Notes: generated from the sequence alone by a model not told the origin. Counted from the stretch's first letter, positions 9,003-18,032 are shown. The stretch: 64,000 nucleotides of DNA from Bacillota bacterium (GCA_040755295.1 JBFMBK010000010.1:42313-106312), one strand, 5' to 3'. A program made the numbers and translations.

Positions 9003-11636
9003 CTAAAACTCCCACGCAAGATTGACAAAACAGGCGAAATCTTTTAAAAACGCAAGTTCGACGGAGCCAACCGGCCCGTTTCTTTGCTTGGCGACGATAA
9101 CCTCGGCGATTCCCTTCTTCTCGGTGTCCTTGTGATAATACTCCTCACGGTAGATAAACATGATTACGTCGGCATCCTGTTCAAGAGAGTTATGTACAAC
9201 GATATCTCCTGCTATAAAGTTGTGGTAGAGTGGAACTTCAATATCATAGACTTCTTCTACGCCTTCAGGCTCAATACTTACTACCGGATCCCAGACAACA
9301 TCGCTTTCACTAAGCAGCGTCAGTTCCCGACTTTGCACCGCTTTCCCGACCTTGGAAGCACGCTTACGGCTAAGATTACTTTTATACAATGTAGAACCGC
9401 AATAGCTGGTGTCCATAGCCGCTTGCAGTTGACGTTGGGTTAGCCCAACAGCTTTTCGGGCCGGTTCCACGAATAAGTGCCATGCCGCCCCTGGAATCAC
9501 GTCCTTGTTCGGATTGTGCCCTCGGCATTGACAATACTCCCAAATCGCATCTACCCGATCTTTTTGGGGTTCCATTACTCCTATGTATTTTAAAAAGGCT
9601 GTGACATTCGGTTGCGAAGTTATAGTAACATGCCATTGGTTACGCCCTTTACCTGGCTGGGGCACTTTACTTATCCGCGATATAATGCCCAGACGCAAAA
9701 GCAAATGCGAAACGTCAAACGCCATTTCACTGCTACTTGTAGCATAATAAACAACGGGGCGTGGCTTCTGCCTACCAACCACTCCCAACGTACCATCGGT
9801 TGACCATAGATGCCGAAGAAACTTGCCTATGCGCTCCGGTGGTTGTTCGAAAATTCTCAGCGGAGCCCGCTTTTCGTGGGCTCTGTACCCCCAAACTCCC
9901 AAATCATCCATCCACCTGGCTATAGGGTTTCTCTTTCCGTGAGTTAAATGAGCAGTGGAACTTAAAAAAACCTGCCACCATCTTTGTTGTCTCTCTACCC
10001 GAGGGGCTATGGCGTCGCCAAAAACCTCTGTCGCAAGCGCTGCCACAATATCCGCAAGCTCCCTATCGCCTGTGGTATACTGTACCGCGTGTCGAGGCAA
10101 TATACACCCGTCTCCAAGCAGATGACCGATGAGCGCCACTTCCGCCTCAGTCAGGCTCGCATTGCTGGTTTTCAGGCCTTCCCATGTGCGAGGCAATGCC
10201 AAGTGATCCCCTATCTCTAACTGATCAAGTGACTTCCACCCATATATGGTGCGAAACTTATGGTTTGCCGTAGCGCGTATCTCCCGGCCCAACCCGGTAC
10301 GAAGACGATATACCGGTTTCGAACCGGAACACCAAACTTTTCGCGCCAGTGTCGGCTCTAACTTCCACGTCTCTTCGTTGAGCGCCATAATTCTTACCGG
10401 TAGGTCTTCTTGTGCCAGTTCCCTGATCGCCACCCTCCGTCCGTTAGCCAACTGCACCATTGTCTCCCCGGTTAGACAACCGCTTTCCCGCAGGTCGGAC
10501 ATTATGGGCCTCTTCTCCTGACGCTGCTCCACCGCCCGGCTCAACTGGGAAAGCGCCAGCACCGGAACGTCAAGCTCCTTGGCAAGGCCCTTGAGGGACC
10601 TGGATATTTCCGCGATCTCCTGCTGCCTGTTTTCCGTCCGTCTTGAGGACTGCATCAGTTGAAGATAGTCAATCACGATCAGACCAAGCCCCCGTTCGGC
10701 TTTTAAACGTTTTGCCCGGGCGCGTATCTCCCGCGTGCCCAACGCCGGCGTGTCGTCAATGAAGACGGGGGTCGTAGAAATCCTCTCGGCCGCCTCGGTC
10801 AGTTTCTGCCAGTCTTCATCCTCCAGTTGGGCCGTTCTGAGCCGCTTGTGGTCGACCTTGGCTTCAGCCGCAAGCAGTCTTTGTACGAGTTGTTCCTTCG
10901 ACATCTCCATGCTGAAAAAACCCACCGGGGTCTCGCTCTTAGCCACGTTAAGGGCGATGGAAAGCGCCAGGGAGGTTTTCCCCATGCTGGGCCTGGAGGC
11001 CAGTATTATCAGGTCTTGGGGCCACAGGCCGCTGAGCAGCCTGTCGAGTTCGGTGAATTTAGTGGACTGGCCGAGCATTTGCCCCTGCGCCTTGAAAACG
11101 TCTTCTATATGCGCGAGCGCCGTCTCAAGAATGCTTTTGATAGAGGCGAAGGAAGCCGTCCCTTTGGCTTGCGCCAAGTCAAGAATCAGCCGCTCCGCCT
11201 CGTTGAGCAGGTGATTGGGGTCCGCCTCGGCCTCATAACCCAGATCACGTATACGCGTAGACACCTGAATTAGTGTACGCAAAAGAGCCTTTTCCGCTAC
11301 AAGACGGGCATAGTGCTCCGTATGCGCGGTTGTGGGAACCACGTCCGCCAGGGCCGCGATGTAGCTCGCGCCCCCCGCCCGCTCCAGGTGTCCGTTCTGT
11401 CTTAAACCTTCCACGAGCGTAATCATATCTATCGGTGTGCCCGTATCCTCCAGGGCCAACATCGTTTCGTAGATAAGCCGGTGCGACTCCTGATAAAACT
11501 CTTCAGGACGTACCAGGTCCACTACCTGGTGTATCACTTCAGGATCAAGAATCACCGCCCCGAGGACCGCCTGCTCGGCATCGATGTTTTGAGGTGTTTG
11601 CCGCGCCAGCGTTTCCGTCGCAAGACTCACGGTCAC
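9003..11636 (-). CDS. dnaB: Replicative DNA helicase DnaB containing an intein
   Basis: The 877-residue precursor has a DnaB N-terminal domain (about 1-155) and a RecA-like helicase domain with Walker A ASRPSMGKTS (213-222) and Walker B-like LGLIVIDYLQLM. A 430-residue intein interrupts it after SDLRESG (residue 386). The C-terminal extein resumes with SLEQDADVIMF (residue 817). Removing the intein leaves 447 residues, the usual DnaB length. The start is GTG and overlaps the rplI stop by four bases (GTGA), which implies translational coupling. Splicing must work for this essential helicase to be active, unless another dnaB exists elsewhere. Confidence 0.97.
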   Translation of the reverse strand: MTVSLATETLARQTPQNIDAEQAVLGAVILDPEVIHQVVDLVRPEEFYQESHRLIYETMLALEDTGTPIDMITLVEGLRQNGHLERAGGASYIAALADVVPTTAHTEHYARLVAEKALLRTLIQVSTRIRDLGYEAEADPNHLLNEAERLILDLAQAKGTASFASIKSILETALAHIEDVFKAQGQMLGQSTKFTELDRLLSGLWPQDLIILASRPSMGKTSLALSIALNVAKSETPVGFFSMEMSKEQLVQRLLAAEAKVDHKRLRTAQLEDEDWQKLTEAAERISTTPVFIDDTPALGTREIRARAKRLKAERGLGLIVIDYLQLMQSSRRTENRQQEIAEISRSLKGLAKELDVPVLALSQLSRAVEQRQEKRPIMSDLRESGCLTGETMVQLANGRRVAIRELAQEDLPVRIMALNEETWKLEPTLARKVWCSGSKPVYRLRTGLGREIRATANHKFRTIYGWKSLDQLEIGDHLALPRTWEGLKTSNASLTEAEVALIGHLLGDGCILPRHAVQYTTGDRELADIVAALATEVFGDAIAPRVERQQRWWQVFLSSTAHLTHGKRNPIARWMDDLGVWGYRAHEKRAPLRIFEQPPERIGKFLRHLWSTDGTLGVVGRQKPRPVVYYATSSSEMAFDVSHLLLRLGIISRISKVPQPGKGRNQWHVTITSQPNVTAFLKYIGVMEPQKDRVDAIWEYCQCRGHNPNKDVIPGAAWHLFVEPARKAVGLTQRQLQAAMDTSYCGSTLYKSNLSRKRASKVGKAVQSRELTLLSESDVVWDPVVSIEPEGVEEVYDIEVPLYHNFIAGDIVVHNSLEQDADVIMFIYREEYYHKDTEKKGIAEVIVAKQRNGPVGSVELAFLKDFACFVNLAWEF
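9189..10478 (-). mobile_element. DnaB intein with LAGLIDADG endonuclease domain
   Basis: Residues 387-816 of the DnaB precursor. The first residue is Cys (CLTGETMVQLANGRR, block A), and TANHKFRTIYG supplies the block B His. Two dodecapeptide motifs (IGHLLGDGCIL and RHLWSTDGTLG) mark a LAGLIDADG homing endonuclease. Block F/G is VYDIEVPLYHNF followed by VVHN, and the next extein residue is Ser. All splicing residues (Cys1, block B His, His-Asn, Ser+1) are present. The insertion point between SDLRESG and S(I/L)EQDAD is the site also used by the Synechocystis and Rhodothermus DnaB inteins. Confidence 0.95.
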
Positions 11637-12088
11637 CCCTCCTGTTCCGGAACGACTGCAACCTTAAACTCCGCCGTTATACCGGGCGCGATCCTTGCCG
11701 TAATGTTATATGAACCGGTTTCCTTGAGCGGCGCCTCAAGGACGATTTGTTTCTTATCAAGTTTTATCTCTAAAGCGCGTTCCAAAACGGCGGCGATATC
11801 CTTGGCCGTCACCGCCCCGAAGAGCCGCCCCCCTCCCCCGACTTTTACGGGAATTGAAACGGTTTGCCCCCTAAGGCGCGACGCTGTTTGCTCCGCACGA
11901 TTGGCCATGACCACGGCCTTCTTTTCGCGCTGCTGACGAATCCGCCCTAACTCCGCAAGCTTTTTTTCCGATGCCGGTTCGGCCAGCAGACGCGGAATCA
12001 GATAGTTGCGCGCATACCCCTCCGCCACCGTAACCAGATCGCCTGCTTTCCCCAGGGACACAACATCCTTCAACAGAATAACCCGCAT
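11633..12088 (-). CDS. rplI: 50S ribosomal protein L9
   Basis: The 151-residue product begins MRVILLKDVVSLGKAGD and contains the L9 signature GYARNYLIPR, a long central helix rich in Lys/Arg/Glu and the C-terminal rRNA-binding domain. The start was set at the ATG with AGGAGGGG just upstream; longer in-frame extensions run into repeat sequence. It couples to dnaB by a four-base overlap. In many Firmicutes a gdpP-type phosphodiesterase gene precedes rplI; here the space is filled by repeat DNA. Confidence 0.97.
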   Translation of the reverse strand: MRVILLKDVVSLGKAGDLVTVAEGYARNYLIPRLLAEPASEKKLAELGRIRQQREKKAVVMANRAEQTASRLRGQTVSIPVKVGGGGRLFGAVTAKDIAAVLERALEIKLDKKQIVLEAPLKETGSYNITARIAPGITAEFKVAVVPEQEG

Positions 12089-12665
12089 CAAACCCCTCCT
12101 AACCCGGACAAACGGGAATTCCCCAGCACTCAACGGTACGTTAAAACCACTTTGCATCGTTTTATATACAAGGCGACTTAGAACGCTGCGTCTTAAGATC
12201 AACAAGTTGAGTGATGGGCTACCACAGAGGCAGATCATCAAGTCCGAAGTCCTATGTCCTGCGTCCTAAGTCCAGGAACAGGGACTGGGGACTTTCGACT
12301 GAGGATTTAATTTATTACTCGCGACTTTATATCAGTTCCCCTCTGTGTGCTCTGTGTCTCTGTGGTTACCCGGCACTCCGCGCATTGACCGGAAGATTCT
12401 CGTTTTTCCCCGCCTGAAAAGATTCTAACATGAAAACCGCTGTATTATAATTTTCGCCAAAATCGACAACGATTCCTGCCCTAATGATATGTAAAACTCC
12501 AGGTACGTGAGAAATAAGACCGGCCGGCAGTCATCCCCATGCGAGATCGCAGTAAACTTTACATTCCGAAAAACCGATGCCGGAAACCGGTCCCCTTAAA
12601 ATAAACAGAGCCCGGCATTTCCGTAAGGCACAGCCGGGCCCAAACAGTCATCTATCGAAGCCCTG
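12089..12665. repeat. Family A repeat copy 1 and non-coding spacer between rpsR and rplI
   Basis: A CACAGAG-arm element spans about 12221-12367: the left arm ACCACAGAGGCA and the right arm CTCTGTGTGCTCTGTGTCTC flank a core that itself holds family B-like AAGTCC repeats. No gene is seen in this stretch. The rpsR terminator lies at its far end. Confidence 0.75.
12604..12643 (-). terminator. Terminator of the rpsF-ssb-rpsR operon
   Basis: A GCCCGGC/GCCGGGC stem (12610-12616 with 12633-12639) is followed on the minus strand by TCTGTTTATTTTA, just after the rpsR stop. Confidence 0.75.
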
Positions 12666-12899
12666 TTAATCGGTCACAAACGGCAGCAACGCCATTACCC
12701 TGGCACGCTTTATCGCCAGGGTCAGGGTCCGCTGATGGCGGGCGCAATTTCCGGAAATGCGGCGGGGTAATACCTTCCCCCGCTCGGTCACATATTTTTT
12801 CAGACGCGTGATGTCTTTATAGTCTGCTTCCGCAATTTTTTCAACGCAGAAGCTGCAAATCTTTTTCTTACGCCGGCCGCGGTTGCGTTCGCGTTTCAA
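12666..12899 (-). CDS. rpsR: 30S ribosomal protein S18
   Basis: The 77-residue basic protein contains [15 protein letters not shown], then [27 protein letters not shown], the conserved S18 rRNA-binding core. It ends the rpsF-ssb-rpsR operon, 45 bases after ssb. S18 binds 16S rRNA as a dimer with S6, encoded first in the operon. CxxC and a third Cys suggest a zinc-type S18. Confidence 0.97.
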   Translation of the reverse strand: MKRERNRGRRKKKICSFCVEKIAEADYKDITRLKKYVTERGKVLPRRISGNCARHQRTLTLAIKRARVMALLPFVTD

Positions 12900-12944
12900 T
12901 TCGCAACCTCCTTTCCCAAAATGCTCTTGGTTTTTCTATCGTTT

Positions 12945-13373
12945 TTAAAAGGGCACGTCGTCCTCAGAAAAGTCCACGGCTTGCCCGAACGGTTCCTGGT
13001 AATCGTCATCCGTTTTACCGCGGGGTTCCGTATCAGGGGGTCGTTCCCCTTCACGCGGGCGGTCGAGGAAACGCACCGCGTCCGCCACCACCTCGGCGGC
13101 TTTGCGCCGGACGCCCTGGCTGTCGGCATAAGAACGTACTTGAAGCCGTCCTTCGACCGCGACCAGTCGCCCCTTCGTCAGGTTGCGGTGGCAAATCTCA
13201 GCCTGCTTCTGCCACACGACGATGTCGATAAAATCAGTCTGCTTCTCGCCCTGTTTCCCCAGAAAAGGGCGATCCACAGCGATCGTAAAACTTGCCACCG
13301 CCGCCCCGCCGGGTGTATAACGCAGTTCCGGGTCACGCACCAAGCGTCCGATTAAAATTATACGGTTAAGCAT
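12945..13373 (-). CDS. ssb: Single-stranded DNA-binding protein
   Basis: The 142-residue protein begins MLNRIILIGRLVRDPELRYT with the OB-fold continuing to about residue 105 (EGRLQVRSYADSQGVRRKAAEVVAD). A low-complexity linker leads to the acidic tail DFSEDDVPF, which docks partner proteins. The ATG was chosen because GGGAGG lies before it and the sequence then aligns with the family start. It sits between the S6 and S18 genes as in most Firmicutes. Confidence 0.97.
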   Translation of the reverse strand: MLNRIILIGRLVRDPELRYTPGGAAVASFTIAVDRPFLGKQGEKQTDFIDIVVWQKQAEICHRNLTKGRLVAVEGRLQVRSYADSQGVRRKAAEVVADAVRFLDRPREGERPPDTEPRGKTDDDYQEPFGQAVDFSEDDVPF

Positions 13374-13383
13374 ACCCGCCTCC

Positions 13384-13671
13384 CTAATCTCTCCGAATGA
13401 TGATGTGGCGGAGCACATCCCCCGAGATCTTAAACATCCGTTCGAGTTCTTTAACCGCCGGGGCTTCAGATTTCAACTGCATCAACACGTACTGGCCTTC
13501 CCGTTCCTTATCGATTTCATATGCAAGCCGGCGCTTCCCCCACCGGTCGATACGGTCAACGGCGCCGCCCTGTTCCTCGATCACCGTCTTAAACCGCTCC
13601 ACCATCTCGTTCAAAGTTTCTTCTTCCGGCCCGGGACGCAGGATGTACATAACCTCATACTGTCGCATCAA
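13384..13671 (-). CDS. rpsF: 30S ribosomal protein S6
   Basis: The 95-residue protein has MRQYEVMYILRPG at the start, RWGKRRLAYEI in the middle and FKISGDVLRHIIIRRD at the end, all typical of S6. It is the first gene of the operon, with ssb starting eleven bases after its stop. It forms a heterodimer with S18 on the 30S platform. Confidence 0.97.
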   Translation of the reverse strand: MMRQYEVMYILRPGPEEETLNEMVERFKTVIEEQGGAVDRIDRWGKRRLAYEIDKEREGQYVLMQLKSEAPAVKELERMFKISGDVLRHIIIRRD

Positions 13672-13689
13672 CTAACACCTCCCTTCGGT

Positions 13690-13785
13690 CTTAAGCGGCC
13701 CCGTTGAACGGGGCAGGGAGAAACACCGGGCTCTGAGCGCAACGGCCCGGTATGCCACACGCGAAAGAGCGTTTTTGATTTAAAA
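13690..13785 (-). promoter_or_regulatory. Possible S6:S18-binding mRNA leader
   Basis: The untranslated leader of rpsF folds into at least two hairpins on the minus strand: ACCGGGC/GCCCGGT and GCCCCGTT/GGGGC next to unpaired CCG. A leader RNA bound by the S6:S18 complex is widespread upstream of rpsF. Position fits, but I could not match the full consensus by eye. Confidence 0.4.
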
Positions 13786-13794
13786 AGCGGAGTT

Positions 13795-13823
13795 ATTTTA
13801 CCATAACAGAAAGGCTGTGGCAA
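13795..13823 (-). promoter_or_regulatory. Promoter of the rpsF operon
   Basis: On the minus strand TTGCCA (13818-13823), a 17-base spacer and TAAAAT (13795-13800) sit about 125 bases upstream of rpsF, leaving room for a structured leader. Confidence 0.7.
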
Positions 13824-13867
13824 GCGTCTTTTGCATAAGTATCCGGCTTATTACCGCCTTTTCCGAA

Positions 13868-14050
13868 TCAGACCTTTTTACCCCGGACCCTTTTTAAGAG
13901 CTTGTCTCTGGGAACCAGAAGCACACGACCGCACCCGCGGCATTTGACCCGGACGTCCACCCCGGTCTTCAGCACTTCCCATTCCTCGCTGCCGCACGGG
14001 TGAGGTTTTCTTAAACGTAACAAATCGCCGACCTGTAACTTTATAAACAT
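13868..14050 (-). CDS. DUF951 family small zinc-binding-like protein
   Basis: The 60-residue product MFIKLQVGDLLRLRKPHPCG continues with a CRGCG motif and LVPRDKLLKR. The pattern VGD-x-RL-KPHPCG with CxxC is characteristic of DUF951 proteins near Firmicute origins. The ATG was preferred to a GTG four codons upstream because it matches the usual family N-terminus, though neither has a clear Shine-Dalgarno site. Function is unknown. Confidence 0.85.
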   Translation of the reverse strand: MFIKLQVGDLLRLRKPHPCGSEEWEVLKTGVDVRVKCRGCGRVLLVPRDKLLKRVRGKKV

Positions 14051-14124
14051 TCCACTCTGCACCGTAACTTTTTAATCCACATACTAACCGGAGGCTGTCG
14101 GCTTTCCCGTGTCGGAAGCCGGAC

Positions 14125-14793
14125 TCAAGTCTGCATTATGTCCCCGATGCCATTGTAGGCAAATAAGCCGCCCACCATCCGCAGCATACCTTCATAGAAT
14201 GGGGTCAGGACGGATGTGCCGAGTGCCTGTACGATAAAGTTCTCTTGTCCCATCATGATTGCGCTCAGTCTCGCCGCATAATGCAAAACCAGGACCAGCA
14301 CCATCCCAAGAACGAATCCCCAGCCGGCGCCCAGGGCTACGCCCCCGAGGCGGTCGAACGGCCGGAAGGGAAGCCATTTGCGAAAGAAGGTGATCTGTTC
14401 GCCGACAAAAAACCAGAGCCGTTCGATTATCCCAAAGAGGACCAGAAATATACCGGCGTTGATAACCTTTCGGGCGAGGATGAACACCGGGTCGCTCCCC
14501 GGCAGGCCGGGCTTCCCGGCGGCGGCCAGCGTCAGAGCGGATTGTTGCGCGGAAATAATACCGCCGCTGTCCGGCGGAATTTTATAGACGTGCGAGAGCC
14601 ATGCGGACAGGATGTCGGCAAAGTGCCATTGTCGCTCTACGATGTCCCCGATTACGGAATAGTATCGCGATGTCAGCACAAACGCCACAACTACCCCGAC
14701 AAGCCGGATACAACTGAGGATAAGGCCTGTCTTCGCCCCTCTGTAAACCCCGATTACGAGAATCACTGTCAAAACCGCGTCCAGCCAGTTCAA
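14125..14793 (-). CDS. CvpA family membrane protein
   Basis: The 222-residue protein has about four hydrophobic segments (near residues 3-20, 25-42, 100-120 and 148-172) and begins NWLDAVLTVILVIGVYRGAKTGLI, the typical start of CvpA-like proteins. Members affect cell envelope stress and purine-related phenotypes in other bacteria; the role here cannot be told. It lies upstream of DUF951 on the same strand. Confidence 0.85.
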   Translation of the reverse strand: MNWLDAVLTVILVIGVYRGAKTGLILSCIRLVGVVVAFVLTSRYYSVIGDIVERQWHFADILSAWLSHVYKIPPDSGGIISAQQSALTLAAAGKPGLPGSDPVFILARKVINAGIFLVLFGIIERLWFFVGEQITFFRKWLPFRPFDRLGGVALGAGWGFVLGMVLVLVLHYAARLSAIMMGQENFIVQALGTSVLTPFYEGMLRMVGGLFAYNGIGDIMQT

Positions 14794-14885
14794 TCAGTCA
14801 ACCCCCAAAACCGTTCTTAGATTTTAGATCGATCCGCGGAGGCCGCTGCAAAACGGCGCCTGTCCATTCCAGAAACCAGGCGCAG

Positions 14886-14998
14886 GATGTCAGAAGTCAG
14901 ATGTGCCAAAACAGCGTGAGATTCTCAGCTTTACTTCTGTAATCCATTCAGATATCCGACTTCTTGCATCCGACCTCTATTTTTGAAATGCTTGTTTT
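14886..14998. repeat. Family B repeat in the cvpA-yyaC spacer
   Basis: GATGTCAGAAGTCAGATG and its imperfect inverted partner (CCGACTTCTTGCATCCGACC) flank a short core. The rest of 14794-15313 shows no supported gene. A 60-codon minus-strand ORF at 15059-15241 lacks a ribosome site and family features. Confidence 0.65.
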
Positions 14999-15313
14999 TC
15001 GCAGACTCCGGAACTTTGTCCAAGTTTGTTCATTGAAAGTCGTCAGGTTTTTTTGACACTATTTGTTCTTCAACACTCTCCTAGTTTCGCGAAAGCGAGG
15101 AAGATATCCTTCTTTTCTTCTCCCGCAGGTAAAACCGGGAATAAATACACCATGCTCTGGCAATAAATATATTAGCCCGGCGGGAGTATAGGACTTTCTT
15201 ATCCACGGGGTAACGTCATCACAACTCTTGCCGCGATACATCCTTGATCGGGCCTATTGGTCCGATAGCCGCTTATAAGCTTCACCCTAATATGATTCTC
15301 AGGGGGTGATTTG

Positions 15314-15940
15314 ATGGAAGAATATCCGGCGATTACTTACGCTCCGGCAGAGACCGTCCCCTCTCGTTTTCACGTGCATTACGAGGAACAGGATGCCGCC
15401 GGGCGTATTGCGAATGAAATCCGGGATCGCGCCGGATTGCATACAACCGGCAGACCCTGGGTGCTTCTGTGCATCGGTACCGACCGTTCCACCGGCGATT
15501 CCCTCGGTCCGCTGGTCGGCAGTAAGGTCGCGGCCGCGAAGGCCAACCCGTACAACGTTTACGGAACTCTAGGGGAACCGGTGCATGCGCGGAACCTTAA
15601 AGGGAAGCTCCAGGAAGTCACCCGGCTCCACCGCAACGCCTTTATCATCGCCGTAGACGCATCCCTCGGATATCCGGAGAACGTAGGCGCCATAAACGTG
15701 GGAGTGGGTCCGCTTCTTCCCGGGGCCGGCGTAAACAAGTCGCTGCCGCCCGTGGGGCACCTGCACATTACAGCGGTCGTTAACATCGGCGGCTTCATGG
15801 AGTATGTCGTCCTTCAGAATACAAGGTTGAGCGTGGTAATGCAGCAGGCCGAGGTGATTGCCGACGCCCTGCTGAAGGCGGCGCCGCACCAAAACGGAAT
15901 GACCGCATCCCTCAAGGTGGCGCAGGGACCTCAAAAATAA
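15314..15940 (+). CDS. yyaC: Sporulation protein YyaC (DUF1256)
   Basis: The 208-residue product contains VLLCIGTDRSTGDSLGPLVG (about residues 55-74) and later FIIAVDASLGYPENVG and VGPLLPGAGVNKSLPPVG. These are the conserved blocks of YyaC, which resembles the germination protease fold and is made during sporulation. The ATG seven bases after AGGGGG was preferred over the adjacent in-frame TTG. It is one of the few plus-strand genes left of the origin. It marks the organism as a spore former or the descendant of one. Confidence 0.92.
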   Translation: MEEYPAITYAPAETVPSRFHVHYEEQDAAGRIANEIRDRAGLHTTGRPWVLLCIGTDRSTGDSLGPLVGSKVAAAKANPYNVYGTLGEPVHARNLKGKLQEVTRLHRNAFIIAVDASLGYPENVGAINVGVGPLLPGAGVNKSLPPVGHLHITAVVNIGGFMEYVVLQNTRLSVVMQQAEVIADALLKAAPHQNGMTASLKVAQGPQK

Positions 15941-15976
15941 GGCCCGGCTTTTAAGGTGCCCGGGACCTTATTTTTA
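15933..15976 (+). terminator. Terminator of yyaC
   Basis: AAAAATAAGG-CCCGG pairs with CCGGG-ACCTTATTTTT around a short loop, overlapping the yyaC stop codon. It may also serve the convergent UPF0180 gene. Confidence 0.75.
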
Positions 15977-16026
15977 TTTGCGAGATTATATTTCCAGTAA
16001 TTAGGCGGTGGCGTCTTTTGGTTTGA

Positions 16027-16266
16027 CTACCTTTTTCCCAGTCGATCCTTCAATGAGCTCAAAACCTCTTGCGGGGTCATCCCCCGGGCGTCTACCACCG
16101 GAACAGCTTCCGTAATATCCTCGATGCCTAGCAGGTTTTCCTGCATCCCGCTGATCACAAAAGCCGACGCACCCGACGACTCCGCCGGCGGGACCACCTC
16201 GAACCCCTCCTGAGTCAAAAGGCTTCTCACATTTGACAAGTTCTCGTCAACCGCTATTTTAGTCAA
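16027..16266 (-). CDS. UPF0180 (YkuS-like) protein
   Basis: The 79-residue protein starts MTKIAVDENLSNVRSLLTQEG and ends with VVDARGMTPQEVLSSLKDRL, matching the small UPF0180/YkuS family across its whole length. The start is TTG with an ideal GGAGGTGA six bases upstream. It converges on yyaC. Function is unknown. Confidence 0.88.
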   Translation of the reverse strand: MTKIAVDENLSNVRSLLTQEGFEVVPPAESSGASAFVISGMQENLLGIEDITEAVPVVDARGMTPQEVLSSLKDRLGKR

Positions 16267-16816
16267 TATTTCACCTCCTAACGGGCTTAGTATAACACCT
16301 TACCCGGGGAGGTTATGTCCGAGAAGAGTGTTGCAAAAAACCCTAGCCGTAGAAAGACAACGTTGGCGGCTTTCGGCAATTAAACTCAGAAAGAGTTCCT
16401 GAGGCTGCGAAATGAGAGACGAGATGTGACTCGCACATCCAACCTCACACTTCGCACTTCCCAAAGGCCGGAACGGAGCGTACTGATTTAGAGGTTGGAG
16501 GTCGAAAGTCGGAAAATGAAAGGAATTCGTAAGCGAATTCCTAATCCGGACAAGCCGGAACCAAAATATTTCACCACAGAGGCACAGAGTTCACAGAGAA
16601 TAGAAATATCAAGACTAAATAATAAAAATTTATACCCATATTTCTGTCTTTTACCCTCCGTGTGCTCTGTGTCTCTGTGGTTAGTTTTTCTTGCCACGTC
16701 TCGTAGATTTTCGCGTCAAAGGCCGTAAAAGAATTCTAACCTTTAACATCTCGCCTCTAAACTAGACAGACGCCGTTTTGCGGCAGTCTCCGAGGAGTAA
16801 ATTTCTTGGCGCTCAA
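16267..16816. repeat. Composite repeat region (families A and B), family A copy 2
   Basis: From about 16408 to 16540 there is family B sequence with an inner GGAATTCG/CGAATTCC palindrome. From 16541 to 16683 a complete family A element lies in the opposite orientation to most others, so its tail (TAATCCGGACAAGCCGGAACC) precedes the ACCACAGAGGCACAGAG arm. No gene is supported in this stretch. Confidence 0.75.
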
Positions 16817-17449
16817 TCAGCGGTAATTCTTCCGGAGAAGATCAATGACTTCCGCGTCGGTGGTCTGCTTGAAGTTGAGATAAAACTGGCCTACTGCCAT
16901 AAAATCATACGGCATAGACAAACAGACCATCTCGTCCACGTCGGGAAGCAGAGTCTCGATTGTCTCCTCCGGGGCGACGGGGACCGCGAGGATGATTCTT
17001 TCAGGTCCGGATTTCCTGATAGAGCGCAGGGCTGCAAGAACCGTATATCCGGTGGCAATCCCGTCGTCGGTCAGAATTATTTCCCGGCCGGCTAAAGAAA
17101 CAGGGGGCCTGTCACCCCTATAAAGACACATGCGCCTGTTAATCTCCGCTACCGTACCGGCGACCAGCTTCTCTTTATCTTCCTCGGCAAGTCCGACCTG
17201 CGCAACAAGCCGGTCGTTAAAAATCGCGGTGCCGTCCTGGGTAACCGCACCTATAGCAAGTTCCGGATTAAACGGAGCCCCGATTTTCCGGGGTATTATA
17301 ATATCGAGCGGCAGCCGGAGCGCTGCCGCAAGCTCTGCGCCAACCTCCACCCCACCGCGCGGTATGGAAACAACCAGGGCGTCATGAAACTCCCTGCCCG
17401 CCAACCGCAAAGCCAGTTGTCGACCGGCGTCGGCACGGTTGGTATACAT
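16817..17449 (-). CDS. Phosphoribosyltransferase family protein
   Basis: The 210-residue protein has a type I PRTase fold. VVSIPRGGVEVGAELA lies near residues 28-43 and the PRPP-binding loop ILTDDGIATGYTVLAAL near 116-132. Family members next to such motifs transfer phosphoribosyl groups or act as regulators; the base substrate is unknown. The start was set at the ATG directly behind AGGAGAGAG; the upstream extension has no ribosome site. Confidence 0.85.
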   Translation of the reverse strand: MYTNRADAGRQLALRLAGREFHDALVVSIPRGGVEVGAELAAALRLPLDIIIPRKIGAPFNPELAIGAVTQDGTAIFNDRLVAQVGLAEEDKEKLVAGTVAEINRRMCLYRGDRPPVSLAGREIILTDDGIATGYTVLAALRSIRKSGPERIILAVPVAPEETIETLLPDVDEMVCLSMPYDFMAVGQFYLNFKQTTDAEVIDLLRKNYR

Positions 17450-17506
17450 ATCTCTCTCCTCTCGTCTGTGACAGTGACGTCCTAACAGTCGGTATTCCAC
17501 GCTACT

Positions 17507-18007
17507 TTAAACCCGCGAGCTTGCCTCCTGCAGCACCTGTTCCTCCTCGGGGGAAAGACGGCTTGAGGAAGAACCCCGGGCGATCTTCTTGGCGTAAGAA
17601 CGCGATTCCTCACGACCGTAAAGGCTGGTAAAAACAAATCCGTTCCTTTCCCCGTCCAGCATCGCCAGACTAAAACTGAGGTCGCTTCCTACGTCGTCGA
17701 AAGCGTTAAAGCGTACAACCGAAGGCGTCCTGACACAATTGCGGAGCGTAAGAGAAAACCGCTCCTGTTCAGTTGTCAGGGCATCAAGCCGCTCTTTTAA
17801 GGCGTCCATCATCGTTATCGATTTTTCCAGATTTTTTACGAATTCCTGATTCTGCGCCAACCGCACCAGGTTACGGTAGCGGCGGGCAAGACGATTGTGC
17901 CTTACCAACAGCGTCACCGAAAAAACGATTGCCATACAGGAAAGCAGCCCCGCAGCGCCTAAGAGAAAAAAGCCGTATTCCAAGAAAAACGCCTCGATTG
18001 CATTCAC
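17507..18007 (-). CDS. DUF4446 family membrane protein
   Basis: The 166-residue protein has one N-terminal transmembrane helix (about 11-36), a coiled-coil-like stretch (LARRYRNLVRLAQNQEFVKNL region) and a C-terminal domain with VRFNAFDDVGSDLSFSLAMLD and SLYGREESRSYAKKI. These are hallmarks of DUF4446, found beside parB in many Firmicutes. Function unknown. It follows the LAGLIDADG-like ORF on the same strand. Confidence 0.85.
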   Translation of the reverse strand: MNAIEAFFLEYGFFLLGAAGLLSCMAIVFSVTLLVRHNRLARRYRNLVRLAQNQEFVKNLEKSITMMDALKERLDALTTEQERFSLTLRNCVRTPSVVRFNAFDDVGSDLSFSLAMLDGERNGFVFTSLYGREESRSYAKKIARGSSSSRLSPEEEQVLQEASSRV

Positions 18008-18032
18008 CCTCTTTACAGGTATACACTGTTTA

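Noticed and set aside
15059..15241. 60-codon minus-strand ORF between cvpA and yyaC
   Set aside because: No Shine-Dalgarno site, odd composition, adjoins repeat sequence.
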